This document shows positions 1 through 8,410 of a stretch of DNA of 64,000 nucleotides, piece after piece. The DNA comes from Psychroflexus aestuariivivens. Lineage in GTDB: Bacteria > Bacteroidota > Bacteroidia > Flavobacteriales > Flavobacteriaceae. The notes under the pieces are model-generated. The model was not told the origin of the DNA. It saw only the letters and a list, made by a program, of their open reading frames with translations, and made no database searches. The translations under genes were made by a program, and so were the position numbers. The stretch spans positions 62,001 through 126,000 of the forward strand of contig NZ_RQVT01000034.1 in the NCBI RefSeq assembly GCF_004010055.1. Reading direction: 5' to 3'. Positions within the stretch are counted from its first letter, which is position 1. Each line of letters begins with the position of its first letter.

Positions 1-1715
1 CTAAACACGCCTTCAGTTCCTTTCCAGTGTTCTTCAGGGCGCTCTTCGATCATATAAATGGCATCACCATGAGCTGCATTGAATTTTCCTAAAGCTTTTT
101 GCTTCGGAATGTAGTATAATTCTGGATTCGTATGGTAAACGTCAATGGCTTCAGCCAAATCTGGTACAGCCATAAAACTAAAAGGATGTGCAGAAGTCAG
201 AAAATCTAACAAAACTTCTTCTACAATAGTTTCATCAAATTCACCGGTAAGATTCTTATCTGGGTAAACAAACTGCTGTAATAAGCGAATCGGATTTTTT
301 TTGATTTGTCGAATATTGTACTCTCTACCAAGAGAATCTTTAAGGCGAAGTGAATTGGTTTGCATGCCGCCGCCCATTCTTATGGGTTCCAAACCACCGT
401 AAGCAGAATCTAAATCCAATACTTTAAGTTTCAATTTTTTGCCGTACATATTTCTGTAGCGCTCACCCCACAAGCTTTCGTAAAAATCAGTACGTTCTAT
501 TTTAAAATCATCGTAAATTGAAGCTTCAACAAATTCTGGTAATTCATTTGGTAATTGATCTAAGTCAAAAGTTTCAGGTTTTGGATAGACTTCTTTTTGA
601 TAAATCTTTTCAATTTTCCCATTGTTTTCAGCATAAAAACTGACCCAAGAGGAACCATCTTTAAGTACGTCAAATTTTGCAAAACCGTGTTCTGGAGAAG
701 CAAATAAGCCATCGTTACCTAATTTTGCATAAGACACTTTGGAAGCAGAACCAGAAACAATTTGTTTAACCAAATCATGCTCGATATATTGTAGATTATG
801 CTCATGTCCAGAAGCAAAAACCACACGATTCCAGCGGCTGGCAATGGCAGAAATTCTGTCGACCATAGCTCGATACTGATTATTTTGTGTGTCTTGAACT
901 GAAATACCGCCAGTAGTACGAATCATATTTACCAGAGATCCCAATATCGGCAATGGAACTTTCTTTTGAGATGGAAATAAATGTTTGGTAAATTCATAAG
1001 TGCCACCATGAATTCCGTTGGAATAAAGTGGATGATGAAGGGCAACTAAAGTGGTTTTATTTTGGTTTTTTTTGAGTTCAGTTTCAAATTCTTCATAAAA
1101 CTGACTGCGGGTTTTGATTTCATCGCAATTGCGATTGATTTTTGGATTGTCGTCCCAATCTTCCAAAATCCATTGCGAATCAAGAATAATGAGATGCACA
1201 TCGTCTGAAATATCGACAAAAGACATTCCGCATCCTGGTTTTGGCAACCAAACTTGATCTTGGTTTGGAAGTCCTTTTTCTATAAAATCCTTTTGATTTT
1301 CTAAAGCTTGAATGCCTTCGATATACCAATCGTGATTTCCGGGAATAAAATGTATGTCGCCTTGAAAATCTTTTAAAACTTGAAGTTGGCTATTCATAAC
1401 TGTTTCCGCTTGCGGGCGATTCTCATCACCTTGGCTCGGCATCCCTTTGGGATAAATATTGTCGCCTAAAATCAATAACTTAGTACTTTCGGTATTTTTG
1501 TTTTGAATAAAAGTGTTGAAGATTTTCAAACCAGGTGCAACTCCAGACAAATTTTTGTTACCAGTATCGCCTATTAAATAAAAACTTTGGCTGATTTGAT
1601 CTTCAGAATAAGCATTTTTAAATTTTTGAGTTTGTTCAAACTTATATTTAGGTTGGTAAGTGGCGCAAGAAAAAAATAAAAAAGTTAGACATAAGACTTG
1701 TATATTTTTAAGCAT
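1..1715 (-). CDS. Lipoprotein metallophosphoesterase (calcineurin-like), 3' end outside window
   Basis: Partial gene; the coding sequence runs off the left edge. The N-terminus has a lipoprotein signal ending in LFFSCATYQ, so the product is probably a lipid-anchored periplasmic or outer-membrane phosphoesterase. The five blocks of the calcineurin-like metallophosphoesterase fold appear in order: GDTGN, GDNIYPKG, GNHDW, HHPLYSNG and SGHEHN. These supply the ligands for a two-metal centre. About 570 residues are visible and the phosphatase domain takes roughly the first 290; the rest is an unassigned C-terminal extension. Large proteins of this architecture are common in Flavobacteriia. The substrate cannot be told from the sequence. 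The ATG at 1715 is chosen because it places the signal peptide correctly. It is divergent from the HD-PycTM gene. Confidence 0.88.
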   Translation of the reverse strand, partial: MLKNIQVLCLTFLFFSCATYQPKYKFEQTQKFKNAYSEDQISQSFYLIGDTGNKNLSGVAPGLKIFNTFIQNKNTESTKLLILGDNIYPKGMPSQGDENRPQAETVMNSQLQVLKDFQGDIHFIPGNHDWYIEGIQALENQKDFIEKGLPNQDQVWLPKPGCGMSFVDISDDVHLIILDSQWILEDWDDNPKINRNCDEIKTRSQFYEEFETELKKNQNKTTLVALHHPLYSNGIHGGTYEFTKHLFPSQKKVPLPILGSLVNMIRTTGGISVQDTQNNQYRAMVDRISAIASRWNRVVFASGHEHNLQYIEHDLVKQIVSGSASKVSYAKLGNDGLFASPEHGFAKFDVLKDGSSWVSFYAENNGKIEKIYQKEVYPKPETFDLDQLPNELPEFVEASIYDDFKIERTDFYESLWGERYRNMYGKKLKLKVLDLDSAYGGLEPIRMGGGMQTNSLRLKDSLGREYNIRQIKKNPIRLLQQFVYPDKNLTGEFDETIVEEVLLDFLTSAHPFSFMAVPDLAEAIDVYHTNPELYYIPKQKALGKFNAAHGDAIYMIEERPEEHWKGTEGVF

Positions 1716-1764
1716 ATTGTAAATTGTAATGGGTTAAGATATTTTACCTTAGTTTGTGAAAATT

Positions 1765-2952
1765 ATGACAGATTTAATTTCAAAAATTGAAGACTTTGTG
1801 CTTCACTTGTTCAAAGATAAGCTTTCTAATAATTATATTTATCATAATTTCAGCCATACTAAACGCGTGGTTGAAAGTGCTTCTTTTTTAGCTAAAAAAG
1901 AAAATATTCATCCTGAAGATCAGGAAATTCTATTGATTGCGGCTTGGTTTCATGATACTGGATACACTCAATCTGAAGGCGATCATGAATCGGAAAGCAT
2001 GCGGATTGCTTCTGAATTTTTGGAAAACGAAACCGATTTCAATTCAGAAAAAATTGAAAAGGTTAAGAATCTAATTGCGGTAACAAAACTTGGGGAAACT
2101 CCTGAAACGCTTTTGGAGAAAATCCTAAAAGATGCCGATTGTTCTCATTTTGCACGTGAGGATTTTAATGAAATCAGCGAATTGCTTCGGCAAGAGTTAA
2201 AACTGCTTGGAAAAGCCAATTACAAGTCTTTGGAATGGCAGAATATCAATATCCAAATGCTTACAGAAAAACACCGATTTTACACAAATTATGCAGTTGA
2301 ATTTTGGCAAACCAAGAAACAAGATAACCTCATCAAACTCATAGAATCTAAAAATAAAAAAGAAAAGCGTGCTGAAAAAGAACGCATGAAAGCCAAGTAT
2401 AAAGCTAAATACAAGAATGAAAGTCCTGAACGCAGCATTCAAACTTTATTTAGAGTTACACTTCGTAATCACCTGAAATTAAGTGATATTGCAGACACCA
2501 AAGCTAATATTTTATTGTCTGTAAATGCGATTATTATTTCTTTAGCTTTAGCGAATATTATTCCAAAACTAGACAGTCCAAGCAATGCACATTTGATGAT
2601 TCCGACTTTGATTTTGATTTGCTTCAGTGTGGCGTCGATTATTCTTTCCATCATGTCCACGCGCCCAAATGTGACTTCTGGAGAATTCACAAAGGAACAG
2701 GTGATGAATCGTGAAGTGAATATATTGTTTTTTGGTAATTTCCATAAAATGAAATATGAAGATTACCTCTGGGGCGTCAAAGAAATTATCCAAGACAAGG
2801 AATTCGTTTATGAAGCACTGGTCAAGGATTTGTATTTGTTAGGCAAAGTTTTGGACAGAAAATACCGACTGCTCAGGTTGACCTATACCATTTTTATGCT
2901 CGGAATCATTGTGTCAGTGGTCAGTTTCTTTTTCGCTTTTGATTTAATTTAA
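1765..2952 (+). CDS. HD-domain hydrolase fused to a Pycsar-type membrane effector domain (PycTM)
   Basis: A two-part protein of 395 residues. Residues about 20-185 form an HD phosphohydrolase domain with its metal ligands in order: H31, the H63-D64 pair in WFHDTGY, H74 and D123 in KDADCSHF. A lysine/glutamate-rich linker (about 195-220) follows. Residues about 225-395 match the Pycsar effector membrane domain: the hallmark DTKANILLSVNAI, one membrane segment near 247-266, a second near 277-297, a conserved soluble loop and a last segment near 370-392. In Pycsar defence such a domain responds to a cyclic pyrimidine nucleotide made by an adjacent cyclase, but no cyclase is visible here. A GTG nine bases upstream is an alternative start; the ATG is preferred. 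The 3' end overlaps the next, convergent gene by 9 bp. Confidence 0.85.
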   Translation: MTDLISKIEDFVLHLFKDKLSNNYIYHNFSHTKRVVESASFLAKKENIHPEDQEILLIAAWFHDTGYTQSEGDHESESMRIASEFLENETDFNSEKIEKVKNLIAVTKLGETPETLLEKILKDADCSHFAREDFNEISELLRQELKLLGKANYKSLEWQNINIQMLTEKHRFYTNYAVEFWQTKKQDNLIKLIESKNKKEKRAEKERMKAKYKAKYKNESPERSIQTLFRVTLRNHLKLSDIADTKANILLSVNAIIISLALANIIPKLDSPSNAHLMIPTLILICFSVASIILSIMSTRPNVTSGEFTKEQVMNREVNILFFGNFHKMKYEDYLWGVKEIIQDKEFVYEALVKDLYLLGKVLDRKYRLLRLTYTIFMLGIIVSVVSFFFAFDLI

Positions 2953-5313
2953 AGATTTGATCAAATCTTTGTAAGTTAAAGTTTCGTCTTTGTCGTTCGA
3001 TTTTTGATATAAAATATTAGCTCGAATGGCTTTCAGTCCAGAGACGCCTTGCAAATCTTGAACTTCTAAAATTTCAACGTCGTCACCTAAATATTTGATT
3101 TTTCTAAGATATTTGATGTAATTTAAATATTCACGTTCGCTTTCTTTTTGAGCGTAAACAATAGTAAGTTTTCCTTTTTGGGTGATGCGCTCCTCACTGT
3201 CTTTTACAAAAGCTTTGTCTATTCTTTTCTTGATAATTTCGTAGCGCGTATTGTAAGTGCCATCAACGTCAAAATGTTTTTCGTCCATTCTGTATTTGAT
3301 GGACAATGTGGAATTGAACACAAAAATCATAGATCGGGCTTCCAATTTCAGCGGATGATCACTTTGGAAATTATAAAATTTATTTTCCATTTCACACATG
3401 GTTTTCAACTGCCACAGCCTTAAATTCTGCAACATAATTTCAGAAAACTTGTATTGTTCATTAATGGATTGACCGATATAAATGTTATGCTCCACACCAT
3501 CGGTTTTGTAGCGTTCAAAATAATGTGGAAAAATTTTCTGGGCTTCAATTTGCTTTTGATCTATCAAGTTTGCCATCACTTGATTGATTTGCATTACCGC
3601 ATCATCAAAGCGATTTCTATGTTTGAAAAACACGTCGTTTCTGGATTCTAAATCTTTGAAATACTGGTGAACTTGAGTTTTGAGTTCAGGTAAATTGTCT
3701 TCAATATGGTGAAGAATTGGATCAACATCGTAGGTCATTAAATCCAAAACTTTTTGCTCGCTAGAGGCTGTTATCCCTTTCATTAAAAAAGCCAAGTTAT
3801 CCGAAATTCTGAAACTGATTTGTTCATAAATCGGGATGGCTTGAATGTCAAAAGCTGAATTGATAATATTAAGCGCTTTATTCAATTGTGTGGTCAAATC
3901 TTCTTGAATGGCTTCATTTCTTTGAGTGGAAGAACCTGCAATATCAATTTGACCATATAAAGGATAAATATCTTCAAATTTGATATCTCTGAAACTGGCG
4001 TTTTTTTCATCAGAATTATTGATCAGCCGTTTGGCTTCTTCCTCGAATTTCCACTCTACACTAGGATGAATAGAAGTACATTCACTTTGAATAATAGCTT
4101 TCACCCGATTTTGAAACTCTGTAAAATAATGTTCTACAGTTTCTGCAATATATGGGACAACATCGTCCAATTTTGTGGCATTGATGATGTTTAATTCATT
4201 CTTTTTGTAAGACACCAATTCCATGATTGCCAAAAGTTTATCATTTTTGGTGATTGGTGCTAAAATGGCAGATTTCACCCCTTTTTTTTGAAGGTTTTCA
4301 GCGAATTTATTGTTCGGATTTTTACTGAAATAGTCTTCGATATTGGTTATGCAAAAATAATTGTCCTCTTCAACCAACGACTTGTAGGCTTCAGCACAAA
4401 AAGCCTCATGACAATTGGCATTGTTAACTGCTTCAAGAATGTAACTATGAATATTTTGAGAGTTCAAATTCTGAAAACGATCTGTAGATTCATCGAATAA
4501 AGTAAAGCCAAATTCCAAGTTTTGTATATTGAAAATCGATTTCAAAATTTCAGACATTTTGGTTGAAATCAATTTGGAATCAGTTTTGATGTTGTGGCTC
4601 AACAAAAGAGATTTCAATTCAGAAATTCCATTATCTGAAGTCACATCTGTAAAATTCATAATTGTAAACCCCTTGAAAATCCAAGATTCTGGCGGAAATT
4701 TTTGCATCCATAAATCCGTGTCATCATAATTAATAAGCAATTCATCTACATCCGACTCTGTAAGGTCGATGCTTTGTTCTGTAGGGAAAATCTCTACAAA
4801 ATCAGCATTGATAAATAAGCGGTAATTCTTAACATTACCCTGAGCATCTGGAATATCGTAGTAAATGGGTCTGAAAAAATCTAAATCGTAACCAAAATAT
4901 TTGTTCAAAATAATTACACAAGCAAACACATAGTTGATCTCTGGATTGAAATTTCTAGGTTGAAATTCAAAATTTTCATAACCAGAATTTGCTAAAATTT
5001 CTTTTAAACGGTCAGAAGTTTTAAAAATTTTAGAACGAAATGGCAAAGCTGCTGCTTTGATTTCATTTTTAGACAACATGTCTGGAAATAAATCGTCCAA
5101 GAGCACATCGATTGGTTTCTGATATTGCTTCAAATTCGTCTCGTCACTAAGTCCAGAAAACAATTCAGGAAAACCATTGGCATAGCCCAATACACTTTCT
5201 ATATATTGTCTTGACAATGCTTTATCTTCAGTTTTTAGTCGGTTTTTCAACTCGTTCAGAACTTTTTGAAAACTGATTTGTATGGTAAAAGGATAGCGTA
5301 GTTTTTGTTTCAT
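2944..5313 (-). CDS. Large GAF-type domain protein of unknown role
   Basis: A 789-residue soluble protein with no signal peptide or membrane segment. The middle, about residues 275-395, resembles a GAF sensory domain (segment GVKSAILAPITKNDKLLAIM with the usual strand pattern). The regions on either side are long, mostly helical by composition, and I cannot assign them. No kinase, cyclase, GGDEF or DNA-binding output motif is visible, so what it does with a bound ligand is unknown. It looks like a protein commonly annotated only as GAF domain-containing in Flavobacteriaceae. A -7 element TAACTTTG lies at 5334-5341 on the minus strand, 21 bases before the ATG. It converges on the HD-PycTM gene with a 9-bp overlap, so the two are not one operon. 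Confidence 0.75.
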   Translation of the reverse strand: MKQKLRYPFTIQISFQKVLNELKNRLKTEDKALSRQYIESVLGYANGFPELFSGLSDETNLKQYQKPIDVLLDDLFPDMLSKNEIKAAALPFRSKIFKTSDRLKEILANSGYENFEFQPRNFNPEINYVFACVIILNKYFGYDLDFFRPIYYDIPDAQGNVKNYRLFINADFVEIFPTEQSIDLTESDVDELLINYDDTDLWMQKFPPESWIFKGFTIMNFTDVTSDNGISELKSLLLSHNIKTDSKLISTKMSEILKSIFNIQNLEFGFTLFDESTDRFQNLNSQNIHSYILEAVNNANCHEAFCAEAYKSLVEEDNYFCITNIEDYFSKNPNNKFAENLQKKGVKSAILAPITKNDKLLAIMELVSYKKNELNIINATKLDDVVPYIAETVEHYFTEFQNRVKAIIQSECTSIHPSVEWKFEEEAKRLINNSDEKNASFRDIKFEDIYPLYGQIDIAGSSTQRNEAIQEDLTTQLNKALNIINSAFDIQAIPIYEQISFRISDNLAFLMKGITASSEQKVLDLMTYDVDPILHHIEDNLPELKTQVHQYFKDLESRNDVFFKHRNRFDDAVMQINQVMANLIDQKQIEAQKIFPHYFERYKTDGVEHNIYIGQSINEQYKFSEIMLQNLRLWQLKTMCEMENKFYNFQSDHPLKLEARSMIFVFNSTLSIKYRMDEKHFDVDGTYNTRYEIIKKRIDKAFVKDSEERITQKGKLTIVYAQKESEREYLNYIKYLRKIKYLGDDVEILEVQDLQGVSGLKAIRANILYQKSNDKDETLTYKDLIKSLN

Positions 5314-5413
5314 CTTGTAAATTTACGTCATTACAAAGTTATTTTCAACAGCATTAAATTACTTTAACTTAAGAATCTTTTATCATTTACAATTCTGAAT
5401 TTTATTGAATTTT

Positions 5414-5445
5414 TTGAGTATTAACCGTAGACTTGATTATTTTTG
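5414..5445 (+). promoter_or_regulatory. Bacteroidota-type promoter of the TlpA-like lipoprotein gene
   Basis: TTG at 5414-5416 and a perfect TAnnTTTG box (TATTTTTG) at 5438-5445 are separated by 21 bases, matching the -33/-7 pattern of the Bacteroidota primary sigma factor. The ATG at 5469 lies 24 bases after the box. This argues against the TTG at 5433, inside the promoter, as the start codon. Confidence 0.7.
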
Positions 5446-5468
5446 TTTCAAATAAAAAAACAAAGACA

Positions 5469-6581
5469 ATGAGAATTCTATTGGTTTTACTACTTGCTAT
5501 TACTATAGTTGGGTGTGAGCAAAATGAAAAAAAACTAAATGCCAATATTGCTGGTGTTGAAGATGGAACAGAGGTTTATCTAGCCAAACTAGGCCCACAA
5601 AATAACCCTGAACCCGTTGATACAACAACGGTCAAAAATGAAACTTTTAGTTTTGACCTAAAAGATTTGGAGAATCAAGAAATCAATTTATTGAATTTTC
5701 AAGGTCTTAATGGTAATGTGATATTCATCACTGAAGACCAAAGTATTGAAATGGAAGTTTACAAAGATAGTTTGAATGCTTCTAAGGTCATGGGCGGCAA
5801 GCATAATCAACTTTTGGAAGATTACATCTCTATGCTTAAAAATTTTGGAGAAAAGCAACAGGAATTGCAAAACGAATATCGTTCTGCAGCCATGGCTAAA
5901 GAGCGAGAAAAGGTGCAACAGCTACGTTCTGAAATGAAGTCTATCATGGACGAGTCAAAAGAAGCAAGATTGAAATTCGCCAAAGAAAATAAAAATTCAA
6001 TCGTTGGTATGATGGCTTTGTCTGATATTGTAAATTCAAAAGGTGCATCTTCAAAAGAAATGAAAAGCATCTATGATGGATATTCAAATGAAATCAAAGA
6101 TTCTCAACTAGGAAAAATGGTTGGCGAAAAGATTGCCAAAATCGGTGCTACAGATGTTGGTGCAGAAGCGCCAAAATTTTCTGGACCAACTCCAGAGGGT
6201 GAAACTTTAGCTTTGGAAGATGCTATGGGCAAACTTACTTTAATTGATTTTTGGGCATCTTGGTGTAAACCTTGCCGTTTAGAAAACCCGAATATTGTAA
6301 ATGTTTACGAAGATTACAAAGACAAAGGTTTTGCAGTAATCGGAGTATCTTTGGATAAACCAAATAAAAAAGACGCTTGGATCAAAGCTATTGAACAGGA
6401 TAATTTGAATTGGAATCACGTTTCAAATTTAGAATTTTGGCAGGAACCAATTGCTAGAAAATATGGTGTCCGTTCAATTCCTGCAGCATTTTTAATTGAT
6501 GAAGACGGAGTAATTGTTGCTAAAGATCTAAGAGGTCCAGCTTTAAGAAAGAAGGTTGAAGAAATTTTAGGTGAAGAATAA
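5469..6581 (+). CDS. TlpA-like thiol-disulfide lipoprotein with DUF4369-type N-terminal domain
   Basis: A 370-residue exported lipoprotein: the signal peptide ends in the lipobox TIVGC with the lipidated cysteine at position 16. Residues about 20-115 look like a DUF4369-type beta domain. A charged helical stretch follows (about 115-200), then a thioredoxin fold from about 230. The redox motif WASWCKPC puts the active cysteines at C266 and C269, and the cis-proline is in SIPAAF near residue 338. Proteins of this design are thought to work as periplasmic disulfide reductases, in cytochrome c maturation or redox repair, but the exact partner is not visible. It is transcribed alone: its own promoter lies upstream, and a strong hairpin terminator separates it from the convergent SulP gene. 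Confidence 0.88.
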   Translation: MRILLVLLLAITIVGCEQNEKKLNANIAGVEDGTEVYLAKLGPQNNPEPVDTTTVKNETFSFDLKDLENQEINLLNFQGLNGNVIFITEDQSIEMEVYKDSLNASKVMGGKHNQLLEDYISMLKNFGEKQQELQNEYRSAAMAKEREKVQQLRSEMKSIMDESKEARLKFAKENKNSIVGMMALSDIVNSKGASSKEMKSIYDGYSNEIKDSQLGKMVGEKIAKIGATDVGAEAPKFSGPTPEGETLALEDAMGKLTLIDFWASWCKPCRLENPNIVNVYEDYKDKGFAVIGVSLDKPNKKDAWIKAIEQDNLNWNHVSNLEFWQEPIARKYGVRSIPAAFLIDEDGVIVAKDLRGPALRKKVEEILGEE

Positions 6582-6601
6582 TTTACTGAAACACTAAAAA
6601 C

Positions 6602-6638
6602 AAAATCCCATAATTTTCTAAAATTATGGGATTTTTTT
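6602..6638. terminator. Bidirectional intrinsic terminator
   Basis: A near-perfect hairpin with arms AAAATCCCATAATTTT and AAAATTATGGGATTTT and a two-base loop, followed by T residues. The A-run on the other side lets it also stop the convergent SulP transcript, which ends at 6658. Confidence 0.85.
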
Positions 6639-6657
6639 ATATTTAAACGATTTTTAA

Positions 6658-8181
6658 TCAATCACTCAAGACTTTGTAATTTGGATCTTCAATCACATTG
6701 ACATCTATAATTTCTTCTGCATTTTTTAGCAGATTTTTACAATCTGGAGAAAGATGTTTCAAATGAACTTTTTTACCGACTTTCATGTAACGCTCTGTAA
6801 TTTTATTCAGAGCTTCTATGGCTGACATGTCCACTACTCTACTTTCTTTAAAGTCTATAATGACCTCATCTGGATCATTCAAAACATCAAATTTATCATT
6901 GAAAACTGTAGTTGAACCGAAAAATAATGGACCATAAATTTCATAGTGTTTCACACCATTTTCATCTATACTTTTTCTAGCACGAATTCGCTTTGCATTG
7001 TCCCATGCAAAAACTAAAGCAGCGATAATCACGCCGACTAAAACGGCTAAAGCCAAATTATGCAGGAAAATAGTCACTAAAGTTACCAAAACCATGACCA
7101 AAACGTCAGATTTTGGCATACGTTTGAAGGTTTTCAAACTTGCCCATTCAAAAGTTCCAATCGCTACCATAATCATAAGTCCTGTGAGTGCAGCCATTGG
7201 CAATTGCTCAATCAATCCAGACCCAAACATGACAAAAGCAAGTAAAGCTATCGCAGCAATAATTCCTGAAAGTCGAGCTCGCGCACCATTGGACACGTTA
7301 ATCAAACTTTGCCCTAACATGGCACAACCACCCATTCCTGAGAAAAATCCAGATAAAATATTGGCCGAACCTTGAGCAATAGCTTCTTTATTACCATTAC
7401 CACGGGTTTCTGTAATTTCATCTACAATATTCAAAGTCAATAAACTTTCAATCAACCCAACACCTGCAACAATTGCAGAATATGGTAAGATTAGCATGAG
7501 GGTCTCTAAAGAAAATTCAACTTCAGGAATATGAAATGGAGGAAAACCACCGCTAATAGAAGCAATATCTCCAACAGTTTTAGTAGAAATTCCACCAAAA
7601 TAGACAATTCCAAAAACCACTAAAATTGCAATTAAGGAAGCCGGAACAGCGCGTGTTAGTTTTGGTAGCAACCAAATGATTAGCATGGTTAAAACTACCA
7701 AGCCAAGAATAATATAAAGACTGGAACCCGTCAGCCAATTTCCTGAAGCATCTTTGAATTGGTCGAGTTGTGACATAAAAATGATCACTGCCAAACCATT
7801 TACAAATCCAAAAATAACGGGATGCGGCACTAAACGCATAAGTTTACCCAATTTGAAAAGTCCAGCCAGTGACTGAATAATTCCAGCTAAGACTACAGCT
7901 GCAAAAATATACTCTACACCATGAGATTTTGAAAGAGAAACCAACACAACAGCAACAGCTCCCGTTGCCCCAGAAATCATTCCTGGACGGCCACCAAAAA
8001 TAGCTGTTACAAGTGCCATTACAAAAGTTGCGTAAAGTCCTGTAAGTGGAGATAATCCAGCGATGAGTGAAAAAGCTACCGCTTCAGGAACTAAAGCTAA
8101 AGCAACTGTCAGACCAGACATTATTTCGATTTTATAATCAACTTTTTGTTTGAAGTCAAATAAATTGAATAACTTCTTCAT
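6658..8181 (-). CDS. SulP-family inorganic anion transporter with STAS domain
   Basis: A 507-residue integral inner-membrane transporter. Residues about 15-395 hold many hydrophobic segments with SulP-typical sequence, including the opening VALALVPEAVAFSLIAG, the glycine-rich GATGAVAVV and a GCAMLGQSLINVSNGAR loop. The C-terminal 100 residues form a cytoplasmic STAS domain (VIIDFKESRVVDMSAIEAL). SulP proteins move sulfate, bicarbonate or other anions, usually with sodium or protons; the substrate is not decidable here. No carbonic anhydrase gene, which would hint at bicarbonate, is adjacent. The start codon follows a long structured leader (8182-8320) that may carry a small peptide ORF, so post-initiation control is possible. 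Confidence 0.93.
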   Translation of the reverse strand: MKKLFNLFDFKQKVDYKIEIMSGLTVALALVPEAVAFSLIAGLSPLTGLYATFVMALVTAIFGGRPGMISGATGAVAVVLVSLSKSHGVEYIFAAVVLAGIIQSLAGLFKLGKLMRLVPHPVIFGFVNGLAVIIFMSQLDQFKDASGNWLTGSSLYIILGLVVLTMLIIWLLPKLTRAVPASLIAILVVFGIVYFGGISTKTVGDIASISGGFPPFHIPEVEFSLETLMLILPYSAIVAGVGLIESLLTLNIVDEITETRGNGNKEAIAQGSANILSGFFSGMGGCAMLGQSLINVSNGARARLSGIIAAIALLAFVMFGSGLIEQLPMAALTGLMIMVAIGTFEWASLKTFKRMPKSDVLVMVLVTLVTIFLHNLALAVLVGVIIAALVFAWDNAKRIRARKSIDENGVKHYEIYGPLFFGSTTVFNDKFDVLNDPDEVIIDFKESRVVDMSAIEALNKITERYMKVGKKVHLKHLSPDCKNLLKNAEEIIDVNVIEDPNYKVLSD

Positions 8182-8228
8182 TTGGAAAAATTTAAAATAT
8201 TACTAGAAAAATCAGGAATTGAAATTAA

Positions 8229-8335
8229 GTGTACACACAAATATTGCGGTCAAAGTTGACCTAAATGAAAATGGTATTTCAAAACATTATGGCGGTGTAG
8301 TTGTCATCACTTAACTTTTTGAAGTTGCAAAAGTA
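8229..8335 (-). promoter_or_regulatory. Putative structured leader of the SulP gene with a six-codon ORF
   Basis: On the minus strand a TAnnTTTG box (TACTTTTG) at 8328-8335 would start an RNA near 8321, about 140 bases before the transporter ATG. No well-spaced TTG is present. Fourteen bases after the inferred start, an ATG at 8307 opens the tiny ORF MTTTPP, with its stop at 8289-8287. Downstream come two perfect palindromes, GGTCAAAGTTGACC (8248-8261) and GTGTACAC (8229-8236). A leader peptide followed by hairpins would suit attenuation or an operator, but no regulator is known. This is inference from layout only. Confidence 0.35.
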
Positions 8336-8410
8336 AAATAAAAATCCATAATGAAAAGCTTTACAAGTCTTTTCTTACAGAGAATCACTTAAGCTTCAAC
8401 ATTCTGAATT

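Noticed and set aside
1765-5313. A complete Pycsar operon with cyclase
   Set aside because: No adenylate or uridylate cyclase-like domain is present near the effector domain; the neighbouring GAF-type gene is convergent and has no cyclase motif.
6998-7375. 125-codon plus-strand ORF inside the SulP gene
   Set aside because: It is antisense to a clear transporter gene and its translation (threonine/lysine-rich, low complexity) has no domain; a shadow frame.
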